Below, one piece after another: positions 9,396 to 18,878 of a DNA stretch of 64,000 nt. The DNA lies in assembly GCF_016899855.1 (NCBI RefSeq), contig NZ_JACJJG010000004.1:1-64000 (forward strand), given 5' to 3'. Source of the DNA: Marseilla massiliensis (GTDB lineage Bacteria; Bacteroidota; Bacteroidia; Bacteroidales; Bacteroidaceae). The translations under genes and the position numbers were made by a program. Numbering within the stretch: the stretch's first letter is position 1; each line of letters opens with the position of its first letter. The notes below the pieces were generated by a model. The model had not been told where the DNA came from, ran no database searches, and saw only the letters and a program-made list of their open reading frames with translations.

Positions 9396-9483
9396 CGGAA
9401 GCTGGGGGATTCGAACCCCCGGTACGATAAACTCGCACGGCAGTTTAGCAAACTGCTGGTTTCAGCCACTCACCCAAACTTCC
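9396..9483 (-). tRNA. tRNA-Ser (anticodon GCT)
   Basis: An 88-nt class II tRNA. Acceptor GGAAGTT/AGCTTCC, anticodon stem GCAGT/ACTGC with loop TTGCTAA, a long variable arm typical of Ser, T arm GGGGG TTCGAAT CCCCC, discriminator G. It is transcribed ahead of tRNA-Glu (32 bp between them) from the promoter at 9528-9535. Confidence 0.94.
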
Positions 9484-9527
9484 TTTCCGGTTTATTGTAC
9501 CGAAGCATTATCGCTCAAATGCGGTTG

Positions 9528-9535
9528 CAAAGGTA
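9528..9535 (-). promoter_or_regulatory. -7 box of the tRNA-Ser/Glu operon
   Basis: On the minus strand it reads TACCTTTG followed by CAACCGCATTTGAGC. The start region contains a GCATT/AATGC mini-hairpin (9505-9522) also seen in the other tRNA operon of this window. Confidence 0.7.
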
Positions 9536-9635
9536 AGCATATTTTTCTATACCTGCAAATTTTTCATGAGATATTTTCAAAAAAACATCTTTTTTGTTCA
9601 TGTTTGCCTGTTTTCCTGCATTATATATTCCAATT

Positions 9636-9723
9636 AACGGCCATTTGGATTATAAAAGACGGCAAAACACATGATAAAATGCCGCATATTGCATGACAAA
9701 TGGCGGCATTTCATAAACGATGA
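9636..9723. repeat. 22-bp periodic intergenic array B (4 units)
   Basis: Units start at 9636, 9658, 9680 and 9702 and begin AACGGCC, GACGGCA, TGCCGCA and GGCGGCA. The first two end in AAAA, the third in AAAT. Units 3 and 4 also form an inverted pair, AAATGCCGC (9677-9685) with GCGGCATTT (9703-9711). The gap 9484-9927 otherwise holds the tRNA promoter and the glgP terminator. Confidence 0.65.
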
Positions 9724-9830
9724 GATAAGGCTGTCAAATATAACATCCACCTATTATATATTACATTCTACTTGAATAAAGATAAAAACACATGAAATGC
9801 AAAGGAAAAAGATGTACAAAAACATAAAGA

Positions 9831-9865
9831 AACGGCGTACAGACGCAGATGGTCTGTACGCCGTT
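9831..9865. terminator. Terminator of the glycogen phosphorylase gene
   Basis: The 14-bp arms AACGGCGTACAGAC (9831-9844) and GTCTGTACGCCGTT (9852-9865) are perfectly complementary around a 7-nt loop. On the minus strand, where glgP ends about 60 bp upstream, the hairpin runs into TTTCTTTATGTTTTTG. A second stem, AACGGATA with TATCCGTT, lies between it and the glgP stop. Confidence 0.85.
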
Positions 9866-9927
9866 ATAGAGAAGCGTGTTATCAACGGATACGTGATTAC
9901 ATTACATATATCCGTTAACCCAAAGCA

Positions 9928-12483
9928 TTAAATCCACTTAACATAGCAGAAGTCTTGACGATGAGGCAGATTTTCGTTCTTAGGATACATCCTTATGCCT
10001 GTCTTGTATGTTCCGGCCTCTGAAGCCTCGACAACAGCCTCAAAAGTATAAAGGTTACCTTCGTTACCCAAAAGCTTGAACGGGAACACGTTTGAGATTC
10101 TCTCCTCACCGTTCTTGTCGGTTGTAACTGATACAAACTCTAATCCGATCGCATCATTGAGTCCCTGCTCGTCAACCACGATTCTGATCTTATACTCTAC
10201 TCCAGTCTCCATACCCGTTGACGGCATCGTAGTCTCCTTTGATACTACTGTTATCGAATCCCAACGCTCTGCGACAGCCTCTTTCCACTGTGCAATGTCC
10301 TTAGCCAATCTGTTGTCATTAGCGGCAAGCTTCTTGAAGCGAAGCGCCTCCTTCGTGTAGAACTTGCTGTAATAATCATCAAGCTGGCGTTTCATCGTAT
10401 AATGCGGGGCTATCTTTGCTATTGAATTCTTGATCACATTTATCCAGCCTTCGCTGTATCCCTTGTCATTCTTGTTATAATACAGAGGTATAATCTCGTT
10501 CTCAAGAAGTCCGTAGATTGTAGCTGCATCCAACTGGTCCTGATATCCCTGGTTCTTGTATGTACGTTTCTCGGTCAAAGCCCATCCGGCACCCTCACGG
10601 TATCCTTCAAGCCACCAGCCGTCAAGTACAGACAAATTGACCACGCCGTTCATTTCAGCCTTCTCACCAGACGTACCAGATGCCTCAAGAGGACGTGTCG
10701 GAGTATTCATCCAGATATCAACACCTGACACAAGTCGGCGTGCCAACTGCATGTCATAATCTTCAAGGAATATTATTTTGCCGAGGAACTCAGGACGTTG
10801 GCTTATCTCAAAGATCTTCTTGATAAGTCCCTGGCCTGCACCATCTGCGGGGTGTGCCTTACCGGCAAACAGGAATTGCACCGGATGTTCAGGATCGTTG
10901 ACTATCTTAGAAAGACGGTCAAGATCCGTAAAGAGCAGGTGAGCTCTCTTATAAGTCGCGAAACGACGGCAGAAACCAATCATCAGCGCATTAGGATTGA
11001 TTTTCTCAAGCAAGGAGACAACGCGTGCCGGGTCACCCTGATTCTTGAGCCATGTCTCACGGAACTTAACACGAATGTAGTCGGTAAGTTTCTTTTTCAA
11101 TCCCATACGAGTATCCCAGATTACGTCATCCGGTACGTTATAGATGGCGTGCCAGATCTTCTCGTTGCTCTGGTCAGACATGAACGACTCGTCAAAATAC
11201 TGGGCATAAAGCTTACGCCACTCGGTAGCAGCCCATGTTGGGAAGTGTACACCGTTGGTAACATATCCTACATGGTTCTCCTCCGGGTAATATCCCTTCC
11301 AAATACCGGAGAACATCTTTTGGCTAACCCATCCGTGCAGTTTGCTCACGCCGTTAACCTCCTGACAAGTGTTACATGCGAATGTCGACATGCAGAACTT
11401 CTCGTTATGGTCATCGGGGTTTGTACGACCCATACCGATGAATTCGTCCCAGCTGATTCCGAGTATGGAAGGATAACCGCCCATATACTTGCCGAACAAG
11501 CCTTCGTCAAAATAGTCATGGCCGGCAGGCACCGGAGTATGCACCGTGTAAAGAGAAGATGCACGCACAAGTTCGAGAGCCTGATTGAATGTAAGGCCTC
11601 CCTGAACATAGTCGCAAAGGCGCTGAAGGTTGCAAAGCGCAGCATGTCCCTCGTTGCAATGATATACATCTTTCTTTATTCCGAGCTTCTTCAGGGTAAG
11701 GATACCACCGATACCCAGCAGGATTTCCTGCTTCAGGCGGTTCTCCCAATCGCCTCCGTAAAGAGAGTGCGTAATAGGCTTGTCGAAGTCAGAGTTCATT
11801 TCATTGTCGGTATCGAGCAGATACAGTGAAATACGTCCAACGTTAACACGCCATACATATGCGTGAACAAGGTAATTTACGTAAGGAACATCAACGACAA
11901 GAGGATTACCATCGGCATCAAGCTGGCGCTCTATGGGCAGCGAGTTGAAATTCTGCGCCTCATAATTGGCAATCTGCTGGCCGTCCATACTGAGTGACTG
12001 CTTGAAATATCCATACCTGTAAAGGAAACCAACGGCGCACATATCCACATTGCTGTCCGAAGCCTCCTTAAGATAGTCACCGGCCAACATGCCAAGACCG
12101 CCTGAATATATTTTCAAGACCTGGTTGATACCATACTCCATGCTGAAATAAGCTACGGACGGGCGCTTGCTGTCAGGCTTTACGTCCATATATTTACGGA
12201 ACATGCCGTAAACGTCCTTGACTCTCTTCATTATGGCCTTGTCGTGAACAATCTCTTCCTTGCGGTCATAACTGAGACGCTCAAGCAACAATACGGGATT
12301 GTGTCCTACTTCCTCGTACAGTTGTTCGTCAAGGCTTCTCCACAAATCTCTTGCCTCATAGTTCCAAGCCCACCACATATTATGCGCAAGCTCGTCCAGA
12401 CATTTCAACTGTTCCGGCAATCTTGATTTCACGGTCAGCTCCTTCCATTGAGGGGCGTTGACATAATCAGCTTTAATCTTCAT
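9928..12483 (-). CDS. glgP: Alpha-glucan (glycogen) phosphorylase, GT35
   Basis: This 851-residue protein belongs to the short alpha-glucan phosphorylase class. The N-terminal segment [20 protein letters not shown] is typical of that class; the substrate region includes NEGHAAL and [11 protein letters not shown]; the PLP-binding Lys lies in [14 protein letters not shown]. The last 100 residues form an extra beta-rich domain. It releases glucose-1-phosphate from glycogen in the cytoplasm. It lies downstream of glycogen synthase, separated by an inverted repeat, so synthesis and breakdown genes may share a transcript. Confidence 0.93.
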   Translation of the reverse strand: MKIKADYVNAPQWKELTVKSRLPEQLKCLDELAHNMWWAWNYEARDLWRSLDEQLYEEVGHNPVLLLERLSYDRKEEIVHDKAIMKRVKDVYGMFRKYMDVKPDSKRPSVAYFSMEYGINQVLKIYSGGLGMLAGDYLKEASDSNVDMCAVGFLYRYGYFKQSLSMDGQQIANYEAQNFNSLPIERQLDADGNPLVVDVPYVNYLVHAYVWRVNVGRISLYLLDTDNEMNSDFDKPITHSLYGGDWENRLKQEILLGIGGILTLKKLGIKKDVYHCNEGHAALCNLQRLCDYVQGGLTFNQALELVRASSLYTVHTPVPAGHDYFDEGLFGKYMGGYPSILGISWDEFIGMGRTNPDDHNEKFCMSTFACNTCQEVNGVSKLHGWVSQKMFSGIWKGYYPEENHVGYVTNGVHFPTWAATEWRKLYAQYFDESFMSDQSNEKIWHAIYNVPDDVIWDTRMGLKKKLTDYIRVKFRETWLKNQGDPARVVSLLEKINPNALMIGFCRRFATYKRAHLLFTDLDRLSKIVNDPEHPVQFLFAGKAHPADGAGQGLIKKIFEISQRPEFLGKIIFLEDYDMQLARRLVSGVDIWMNTPTRPLEASGTSGEKAEMNGVVNLSVLDGWWLEGYREGAGWALTEKRTYKNQGYQDQLDAATIYGLLENEIIPLYYNKNDKGYSEGWINVIKNSIAKIAPHYTMKRQLDDYYSKFYTKEALRFKKLAANDNRLAKDIAQWKEAVAERWDSITVVSKETTMPSTGMETGVEYKIRIVVDEQGLNDAIGLEFVSVTTDKNGEERISNVFPFKLLGNEGNLYTFEAVVEASEAGTYKTGIRMYPKNENLPHRQDFCYVKWI

Positions 12484-12528
12484 AATTTATTTTATGTTCA
12501 AGAATTATAGTTTTTGTAATTAAGAATT

Positions 12529-12597
12529 AAAAGTTAAGAATTAAGAGAACTGCCGCCTGGTCGTTTGCCATGCATATTTCCTTAATTCTTAACTTTT
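12529..12597. repeat. Inverted repeat of the TTAAGAATTAAG type, copy 1
   Basis: AAAAGTTAAGAATTAAG (12529-12545) and CTTAATTCTTAACTTTT (12581-12597) form a perfect 17-bp inverted repeat around 35 nt. It abuts the glycogen synthase stop codon. A related element lies at 17704-17793. It could act as a terminator or processing hairpin between the two glycogen genes. Confidence 0.8.
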
Positions 12598-12598
12598 A

Positions 12599-14266
12599 TC
12601 ACTTAATTGTCTTTTTCCTCTCTTCCGCCTTTTTCAAGGCAAAATCGTAAGCCTGATAATAATATTTTATGAAATTACTCCAAAGGGCCTTATGCGATAG
12701 TTTATCAGCATTGTCACGCGACTTTTTCACATCCGCAGGCGTAAAGTTTGAATATTCAGCGACTGTATCCTTTATTTTATCAGCCACTTCGGAATAATTA
12801 TAATCAGTGCGGTGTATTACCTTTACGCCATCGGTGATTTCACCGTATCTGCCGAGTTCTGAATTAACCCACAAGCCGAAACCGGCAAGGTCGGACGTTA
12901 TACATGGCACCTTGAACGCTATCGCCTCAAGAGGCGTATATCCCCACGGTTCATAATATGACGGATATATACAAAGGTCGTTACCGAGCACAAGGTCATA
13001 ATACTTCATGTTGAACACTCCGTCCTCTCCGTTCAGGTAGCATGGAAGGAAGATAAGTTTCACCTTGTCGTCCTTGCGATTCTGCATATCGAGGTACTTC
13101 ATCATGTCAAGCACATTGTCGTGGCTCATATTATGGAGCCAATGTGTAAGCATTGGGACGTGCAATGGAGTGTCGTATTTACGTCCCGAGACAAGTCGGT
13201 CTATCAGGTCTTGCCGCGGTTCGCCAACCCATCCCGGCACCTCGATGAACGCAATAACATTCTTCTTTAGGCGATTGTCCCTCAACAGACGGTTCATCGC
13301 CTCGATATACACGTCCACGCCCTTGTTGCGGAATTCATACCTGCCGCTTGTTGATACTACAAGCGTATTCTCGTCGTCAATCTCCATTCCGAGCAAAGCG
13401 TTGGCAACATCGAAAATACGCTTGCGGGCAGCCTTGCGTTTACGTGTAAACTGCGCACCCTTTGGCACAAAATCATTCTCGAAACCATTGGGAAGTACAA
13501 AGTCCACAGGTTTGTCAAGCAGTTCTTTACACTCGTTTGCAGTAATCTCGCTTACCGTAGTGAAACAGTCAACATACTTCGCCGTCTGTTTCTCTATGGA
13601 GTGCTTGCTCTGCATGTTAAGTTCGCCGGCCATCTGGTCGCCGTTATAAGCGAACAGATAGTCATATAAAGGCTTATTGTTTCCGGCAATGCTACGGCCT
13701 ATGCTCGTTGCATGCGTGGTAAACAACGTTGCCACTTGCGGTAACTTATGGTTGATATAGAGCAGTCCGAGCCCAGTCATCCATTCATTGCCGTGATATA
13801 TAACTTTCTTTGTGTCGTCAAGATAATAGCCATAAAAGCTCTCCACCACCTTAGCCGCGGCATACGAGAACATCGATGCCTCGTCATAATCGCCATAGGC
13901 ATGGAGGCTGTCTACGCCGTATAGTTCCCACAAGCGGGTATATATCTCGTTCTTGTCATTATAGTATTTGCTGAAATCCACGAGGACCGCCACCGGCTCT
14001 CCCGGCACCATCCACCGCCCTATCCTGACGGAGAGTCCGTCATGCTGCGCCTGCGCCTTCCAGTCATTGAAAAGCGCTTCATCTTCTTTGAAATATGGAT
14101 TATCACCTTTAAAAACGTCCGGACCTATAAAAATAATTCTGTCTTTCAATACGGTTTGCAATGTCTTGGCCCTTGTCGAAAGGACCGTATATATACCTCC
14201 TACCTTATTGCAAACCTCCCAACTTGACTCAAATATATAGTCGGGCAATAAAACTCCTGTCGCCAT
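12599..14266 (-). CDS. Glycogen synthase, GT3 (eukaryotic-like) type
   Basis: I chose the ATG at 14266 (MATGVLLPDYIFESSWEVCN), just after a promoter box; the open frame extends upstream but the extra 52 codons cover the promoter. The product has 555 residues. Features of GT3 synthases are the EVCNKVGGIYTVLSTRA N-terminus, YHGNEWMTGLGLLY, THATSIGR, and YPSYYEPWGYTPLEA with the two conserved Glu residues. It extends glycogen from a nucleotide sugar. This is the animal/yeast-like family rather than the GT5 GlgA, a known trait of Bacteroidota. Confidence 0.93.
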   Translation of the reverse strand: MATGVLLPDYIFESSWEVCNKVGGIYTVLSTRAKTLQTVLKDRIIFIGPDVFKGDNPYFKEDEALFNDWKAQAQHDGLSVRIGRWMVPGEPVAVLVDFSKYYNDKNEIYTRLWELYGVDSLHAYGDYDEASMFSYAAAKVVESFYGYYLDDTKKVIYHGNEWMTGLGLLYINHKLPQVATLFTTHATSIGRSIAGNNKPLYDYLFAYNGDQMAGELNMQSKHSIEKQTAKYVDCFTTVSEITANECKELLDKPVDFVLPNGFENDFVPKGAQFTRKRKAARKRIFDVANALLGMEIDDENTLVVSTSGRYEFRNKGVDVYIEAMNRLLRDNRLKKNVIAFIEVPGWVGEPRQDLIDRLVSGRKYDTPLHVPMLTHWLHNMSHDNVLDMMKYLDMQNRKDDKVKLIFLPCYLNGEDGVFNMKYYDLVLGNDLCIYPSYYEPWGYTPLEAIAFKVPCITSDLAGFGLWVNSELGRYGEITDGVKVIHRTDYNYSEVADKIKDTVAEYSNFTPADVKKSRDNADKLSHKALWSNFIKYYYQAYDFALKKAEERKKTIK

Positions 14267-14291
14267 CGTATATTTCTTAAAATAATGCGTG

Positions 14292-14299
14292 CAAAGATA
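14292..14299 (-). promoter_or_regulatory. -7 box of the glycogen synthase gene
   Basis: The minus strand reads TATCTTTG followed by CACGC. The implied start of transcription lies about 20 nt before the ATG at 14266, which supports that start codon. Confidence 0.7.
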
Positions 14300-14630
14300 A
14301 TAATTTTTATTACAAAACAAAAAGTGCCTTATAAAAATTTTTATAAAACCCATGTTTTCTTGACATACATAAATTGCCATATCACAACTGTATAAAAGGG
14401 CGGTACATATGCCGCCACACACTCATCATGCCACAATGTCCGCATTGGGGCGGAAATGCTTTCTTTTTGATTTTCAACAAAGTCTCAGAATCGAGTTATT
14501 TTAAAAATAAAAACGACAGGACGCAAATAAGCGAAAATAGAGCGTGCACATGCTAATAGACTGCAATACAGTCCATTACATTACACAGCACAACATCTGT
14601 GCAATAAAAATCACCGTAAAAAGGGTGAAA

Positions 14631-14718
14631 CATGACCGTTGCAAACACAAAAAGCCGTCCATTATCCCGGCAAAGACCGTAAACGACACGACAATAAACG
14701 GCCTTTTATTACTAAAAA
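14631..14718. repeat. 22-bp periodic intergenic array C (3-4 units)
   Basis: Clear units start at 14653, 14675 and 14697, beginning AGCCGTC, GACCGTA and AACGGCC; they end in AAA, ATA and AAAAA. A weaker unit precedes them from about 14631. Between 14545 and 14640 lie small hairpins: GACTG-CAATA-CAGTC, CACAG..CTGTG and TCACC..GGGTGA. The rest of the gap 14300-15029 is AT-rich with no convincing gene. Confidence 0.5.
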
Positions 14719-15029
14719 ACAACTCAATAAAGACAAAATTGACGGAAATACAGAACAAATACGGCAGCATCCAAACGTTAAAAAGAACAATCCACGGACT
14801 TTGTTTTTCCTGGTTCAGCCATTAAGGCAGACAAAGCCGATATGACAAAATGACAACAACAAGTGGCATAATGGATACAAAGTGACTACACAAAACATGC
14901 CCAAATAACGGTATCCAGCAAAACCGGCATATCCCAAAACGGCCCGTTAACCAGCAAGTAGCGCCATTCAAAAAAGCTAAATATTGACACAGCATAATAA
15001 AAATAGTCAATAATAATATTGGCACAATA

Positions 15030-15122
15030 TTTGTATAGAATAAAATGTGTATCTTTGCACACGGGAAACGAATTACAAGCAGAAGGCGTACAAAAGCCGC
15101 CAAAAGGCGAGACAACTCCCGT
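15030..15122 (+). promoter_or_regulatory. clpC promoter and structured leader
   Basis: A -7 TATCTTTG lies at 15050-15057, with a possible -33 TTTG at 15030-15033 at a short 16-bp spacing. The leader is about 105 nt. It can fold with ACGGGA (15061-15066) paired to TCCCGT (15117-15122), enclosing short GGCG/CGCC stems. It ends in AGGAG 8 nt before the clpC ATG. Confidence 0.5.
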
Positions 15123-15166
15123 AAAGGCAGGCACTATACGTAAAAAGATAAAAACAGGAGAAATAC

Positions 15167-17707
15167 ATGACCAGTCAATTTTCACCAAAAGTATCTCAAA
15201 TACTGGCGTTCAGCCGCGAGGAAGCCGCACGGCTTGCCAGCAGGTCGGTAGGACCCGAGCACTTATTGCTTGGCATCCTGCGTGACAAGACAGGCCCTGT
15301 GCATGAATTATTCGTAAAATCAGACATCAATTTCCAATCAATAAAAGACGAGCTTGAGCAGAAGGTGCGTGAAGAGGACATTGCGCAACCTTTGCGCACG
15401 CATGAACTCGTACTGAACGAAAAAGCCAGCAACATCCTGAAACTGGCTGTGCTCGAAGCACGCATACAATCCAGGCAGATGGTAGACGAGCAGCATTTAC
15501 TGCTCGCCATACTTCATGACCAAGTGAACAACGGCGCAAAAGAAGTACTTGAATTTAACAACATGAACTACGAGGACGCACTGACATATTTCCAGCAGGC
15601 GGCTAACATACCCAATGACGGAATCAGCATGCCCGACAAGGATGAAGATGACGAAGACGGTATGCTCAGCATAAACGGCGACAATTCACAAAAAGCAAGA
15701 CAGCAAGGCACGACAACAAGCGTTCACCGCCCTACGGGCAAAACCCCCGTACTTGACAACTTCGGTACAGACCTGACAAAGGCTGCCTCGGAAGGGAAAC
15801 TCGACCCCGTTGTAGGACGTGAACGCGAAATACAGCGAGTAACCGAAATCCTTTGCCGGCGCAAGAAAAACAATCCGGTATTAATTGGCGAGCCCGGCGT
15901 AGGAAAAAGCGCCATCGTAGAAGGATTGGCACAGCTGATATGCGCCCACCGCACGTCTCCGGTCCTGTTTAACAAAAGAATAATAAACCTCGACATGGCA
16001 GCCATCGTGGCAGGCACGAAATACCGAGGCCAATTCGAGGAGCGCATAAGGGCACTCGTCAAGGAAATAGAACAAAATCCGGATGTAATCATCTTCATAG
16101 ACGAAATCCACACACTCGTAGGCGCAGGATCCACACCTGGCTCAATGGACGCAGCCAACATGCTGAAACCGGCACTCGCACGCGGCACCATACAGTGCAT
16201 CGGCGCAACAACACTTGACGAATACAGGAATTCGATAGAGAAAGACGGAGCGCTGGAGAGACGCTTCCAGAAAGTAATGGTTGAACCGACCACCGCCGAC
16301 GAGACTGTAGCCATACTCAGGAACATCAAAGACCGCTACGAACACCACCATCATGTGGAATACTCTGATGACGCCATTCTGGCGTGTGTCAAACTGACAG
16401 ACAGATACGTGACAGACCGCGCCTTCCCTGACAAGGCCATCGATGCTCTCGACGAAGTCGGCGCACGCGTTCATCTTCAGCACGCCCAAATGCCTCCGGA
16501 AATAAGTGAAAAAGAGAAAGAAATCAGCTATGTCAAGGAAAAGAAGCAGGCGGCTGTGCGTAACCAGAACTTTGAATTGGCCGCAAGTTACCGCGACAAG
16601 CAGGTAGAACTTGAAAACGAGCTGAAAGAGCTGCAGGACAAATGGACTAATAACGAAATCGGCAGCCGCGACATCATTACTGACAAAGATGTAGCAGACG
16701 TCGTTTCGACGATAACAGGAGTCCCCGTACAACGCATTGCCGAGGCAGAGGGCACCCGACTGAAAAACATGGGTGAAGAACTGAAAAGCGCCGTCATAGC
16801 CCAAGACAAGGCCATTGAAAAAATGGTAAAAGCCATACAACGCAACCGCGTGGGGCTGAAAGAAGCAAACCACCCCATTGGGGCGTTCATGTTCCTTGGC
16901 CCTACAGGCGTAGGCAAAACGTATCTCGCAAAAAAGCTTGCTGAATGTATGTTTGGCAGCAGCGACGCTCTCATACGTATTGACATGAGCGAATACAGCG
17001 AGAGCTTCAACACGTCAAGGCTTGTCGGAGCGCCTCCGGGATATGTAGGATACGAGGAAGGCGGCCAACTTACGGAAAAGGTACGCCGTCACCCCTACTC
17101 TATCGTATTGCTTGACGAAATCGAGAAAGCTCACGGCAACGTGTTCAACATGCTGTTGCAAGTGCTTGACGAGGGTCGCCTTACCGACGGCAACGGACGT
17201 CTGATAGACTTCCGCAATACGGTAATCATAATGACCAGCAACGCCGGTACACGCCAACTAAAGGAATTCGGGCGTGGCGTTGGTTTCACGGCTGGCGGAA
17301 GCATGGGGCTGAGCCTGAACGAGAACGACAAGGAGTATGCACGCAGCATAATACAGAAGAGCCTGAGCAAACAATTCAGTCCAGAGTTCCTTAACCGCCT
17401 TGACGAAATAATCACGTTCGACCAGCTTGACCTCAACGCGATAAAGAAAATCATTGACCTTGAGCTTAATGGTTTGAATAAACGTGTAGAAGAGCTTGGA
17501 TACAAACTCGATATAACTGACAAGGCAAAAGAGTTCGTGGCAATGAAAGGCTACGACGTGCAATTCGGCGCACGACCGTTGAAACGTGCCATCCAGAACT
17601 ACATCGAGGACGGCGTATGCGAACTCCTGCTCGACGGCAAACTCACAGCCGGCGACATAATCAAAATTGACAAGAATCCGGAAAAAGAGGAACTTGTATT
17701 CAATTAA
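15167..17707 (+). CDS. clpC: ClpC-type AAA+ protease ATPase
   Basis: This 846-residue Hsp100 has N-terminal Clp repeats (about 1-150), an acidic linker (PDKDEDDEDG), a first AAA domain with Walker A GEPGVGKSAIVEG at about 241, a UVR-like middle segment (NFELAASYRDKQVELENEL, about 465-485), and a second AAA domain with Walker A GPTGVGKTYLAKK at about 578. The UVR segment and short middle domain mark ClpC rather than ClpB. It unfolds proteins for ClpP in the cytoplasm. The start follows AGGAG. No ctsR-like gene is nearby. Confidence 0.94.
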   Translation: MTSQFSPKVSQILAFSREEAARLASRSVGPEHLLLGILRDKTGPVHELFVKSDINFQSIKDELEQKVREEDIAQPLRTHELVLNEKASNILKLAVLEARIQSRQMVDEQHLLLAILHDQVNNGAKEVLEFNNMNYEDALTYFQQAANIPNDGISMPDKDEDDEDGMLSINGDNSQKARQQGTTTSVHRPTGKTPVLDNFGTDLTKAASEGKLDPVVGREREIQRVTEILCRRKKNNPVLIGEPGVGKSAIVEGLAQLICAHRTSPVLFNKRIINLDMAAIVAGTKYRGQFEERIRALVKEIEQNPDVIIFIDEIHTLVGAGSTPGSMDAANMLKPALARGTIQCIGATTLDEYRNSIEKDGALERRFQKVMVEPTTADETVAILRNIKDRYEHHHHVEYSDDAILACVKLTDRYVTDRAFPDKAIDALDEVGARVHLQHAQMPPEISEKEKEISYVKEKKQAAVRNQNFELAASYRDKQVELENELKELQDKWTNNEIGSRDIITDKDVADVVSTITGVPVQRIAEAEGTRLKNMGEELKSAVIAQDKAIEKMVKAIQRNRVGLKEANHPIGAFMFLGPTGVGKTYLAKKLAECMFGSSDALIRIDMSEYSESFNTSRLVGAPPGYVGYEEGGQLTEKVRRHPYSIVLLDEIEKAHGNVFNMLLQVLDEGRLTDGNGRLIDFRNTVIIMTSNAGTRQLKEFGRGVGFTAGGSMGLSLNENDKEYARSIIQKSLSKQFSPEFLNRLDEIITFDQLDLNAIKKIIDLELNGLNKRVEELGYKLDITDKAKEFVAMKGYDVQFGARPLKRAIQNYIEDGVCELLLDGKLTAGDIIKIDKNPEKEELVFN

Positions 17708-17793
17708 GGGTTAAGAATTAAGAGTTAAGAAAATATGACTTGGAGTTTTAATTGTAAGTGTATTTTTCTTAACTCTTAATTCTTGACTCTTAA
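17704..17793. repeat. Inverted repeat of the TTAAGAATTAAG type, copy 2
   Basis: Arms 17704-17735 and 17761-17793 share TTAAGAATTAAGAGTTAAGA with few mismatches and enclose about 25 nt. One end overlaps the clpC stop and the other ends next to the stop of the convergent gene at 17795, as expected of a bidirectional terminator. The arms share their core with the element at 12529-12597. Confidence 0.75.
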
Positions 17794-17794
17794 A

Positions 17795-18676
17795 TTATCT
17801 TACGGTTATGTGGAAGCACCCTTGCTTTACCTCGTATTTTATATAGCAACGCTTGTTCTCGCGCATATCACGCAACACTTCACTAAGCACCCATTTCAAG
17901 GTGTCATTACGTACGGCCCTACGTGGCTGGTCTGCGGAAGGGCTCACGGTTTTATAACGGTTATAACAAATATCAAAAGTCGTACCGTACATATGGCATG
18001 AGTTTTCCGTTGCGTTGCCATTATACTGTCTCAGATTTTTCACGTCTGCACGCGAGCGTAGCACGCTTGTTACTATTATCTGATGCAGAGGTATGCCCTT
18101 GATTTGCAGACTGTCATAATAAGCCCGGCCTATGTCGTTCAGCAAGACGGCCGCACGAGGTACAAGATAAGGAATACTGCTACGCAACGGATCTATATGA
18201 AAATACGGACTTGCCCCGACAAAAACCAGCTCCTTCTTACGGTGTTCGGCATCTTTTCTGTCCTCAACAGGCTTTACTCCGTAATAGTTCGCGGCCATAA
18301 GCTGTACGTCATTATTATCAGGAAAGGTACGACTAAAACCGGGCACGCTGTTTATACGGTGCTTAACAATATTGCCTTTGCCATCAAAAAACGACGGTAG
18401 AGGAAAACCAGTAGCTGCATTTACAGGCTTAATAGACACCGGAACGTGAAGAGCAGCAGTATCATCAGTTTTATCGTCAACAGACTTCCGCACTTCATTT
18501 GCCAACATCGCATTTTTAGTTCTGTCTTCTGCGACTGACGGAAAAATCAACCTGACAAACGCCAGGACAACTACAATTACGACGAAAGATGCCAAAAACT
18601 TATTCTTGGCTCCTTTTATACGAAAAGATGAAAAGCGAGCCTTCCACCGTAAAAAATCATTATAATTAAATATCAT
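17795..18676 (-). CDS. DUF5715-like membrane-anchored protein with an M15-peptidase-like motif
   Basis: The protein has 293 residues. A basic N-terminus precedes one membrane helix (about 28-47, FLASFVVIVVVLAFVRLIF), so the bulk is probably periplasmic. The C-terminal third contains SVLRSRADVKNLRQYNGNA, then SCHMYGTTFDICY and, at the end, CFHITV. This spacing resembles the SxHxxGxAxD..H zinc motif of VanY/DD-carboxypeptidase-like M15 enzymes. I recall such Bacteroidales proteins as DUF5715. Peptidoglycan hydrolysis is inference only. Confidence 0.7.
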   Translation of the reverse strand: MIFNYNDFLRWKARFSSFRIKGAKNKFLASFVVIVVVLAFVRLIFPSVAEDRTKNAMLANEVRKSVDDKTDDTAALHVPVSIKPVNAATGFPLPSFFDGKGNIVKHRINSVPGFSRTFPDNNDVQLMAANYYGVKPVEDRKDAEHRKKELVFVGASPYFHIDPLRSSIPYLVPRAAVLLNDIGRAYYDSLQIKGIPLHQIIVTSVLRSRADVKNLRQYNGNATENSCHMYGTTFDICYNRYKTVSPSADQPRRAVRNDTLKWVLSEVLRDMRENKRCYIKYEVKQGCFHITVR

Positions 18677-18856
18677 TTATTGAGTCCGCTTGAACAAATA
18701 TATTGCAAAAGTAATGTAAACAAGCGGAATTTCAAAACAAATAAGGTGTTTTGTCACATTGACGAGATGATTTAATGAAATCAATATACTTATGAACAAG
18801 AACCATTCAACATTAAAAAAGAAAAGGAAAAACAGCGTAATATTAAAAATATTCAG

Positions 18857-18864
18857 TAATTTTG
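18857..18864 (+). promoter_or_regulatory. -7 box of the phoH-like gene
   Basis: TAATTTTG followed by CACAAT. Transcription would start near 18871, only about 8 nt before the TTG start at 18879. Confidence 0.6.
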
Positions 18865-18878
18865 CACAATAATTTTAA

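Noticed and set aside
10798-11829. A 343-codon open frame opposite glgP
   Set aside because: It lies fully inside the well-supported glgP gene, has no promoter and no protein motif.
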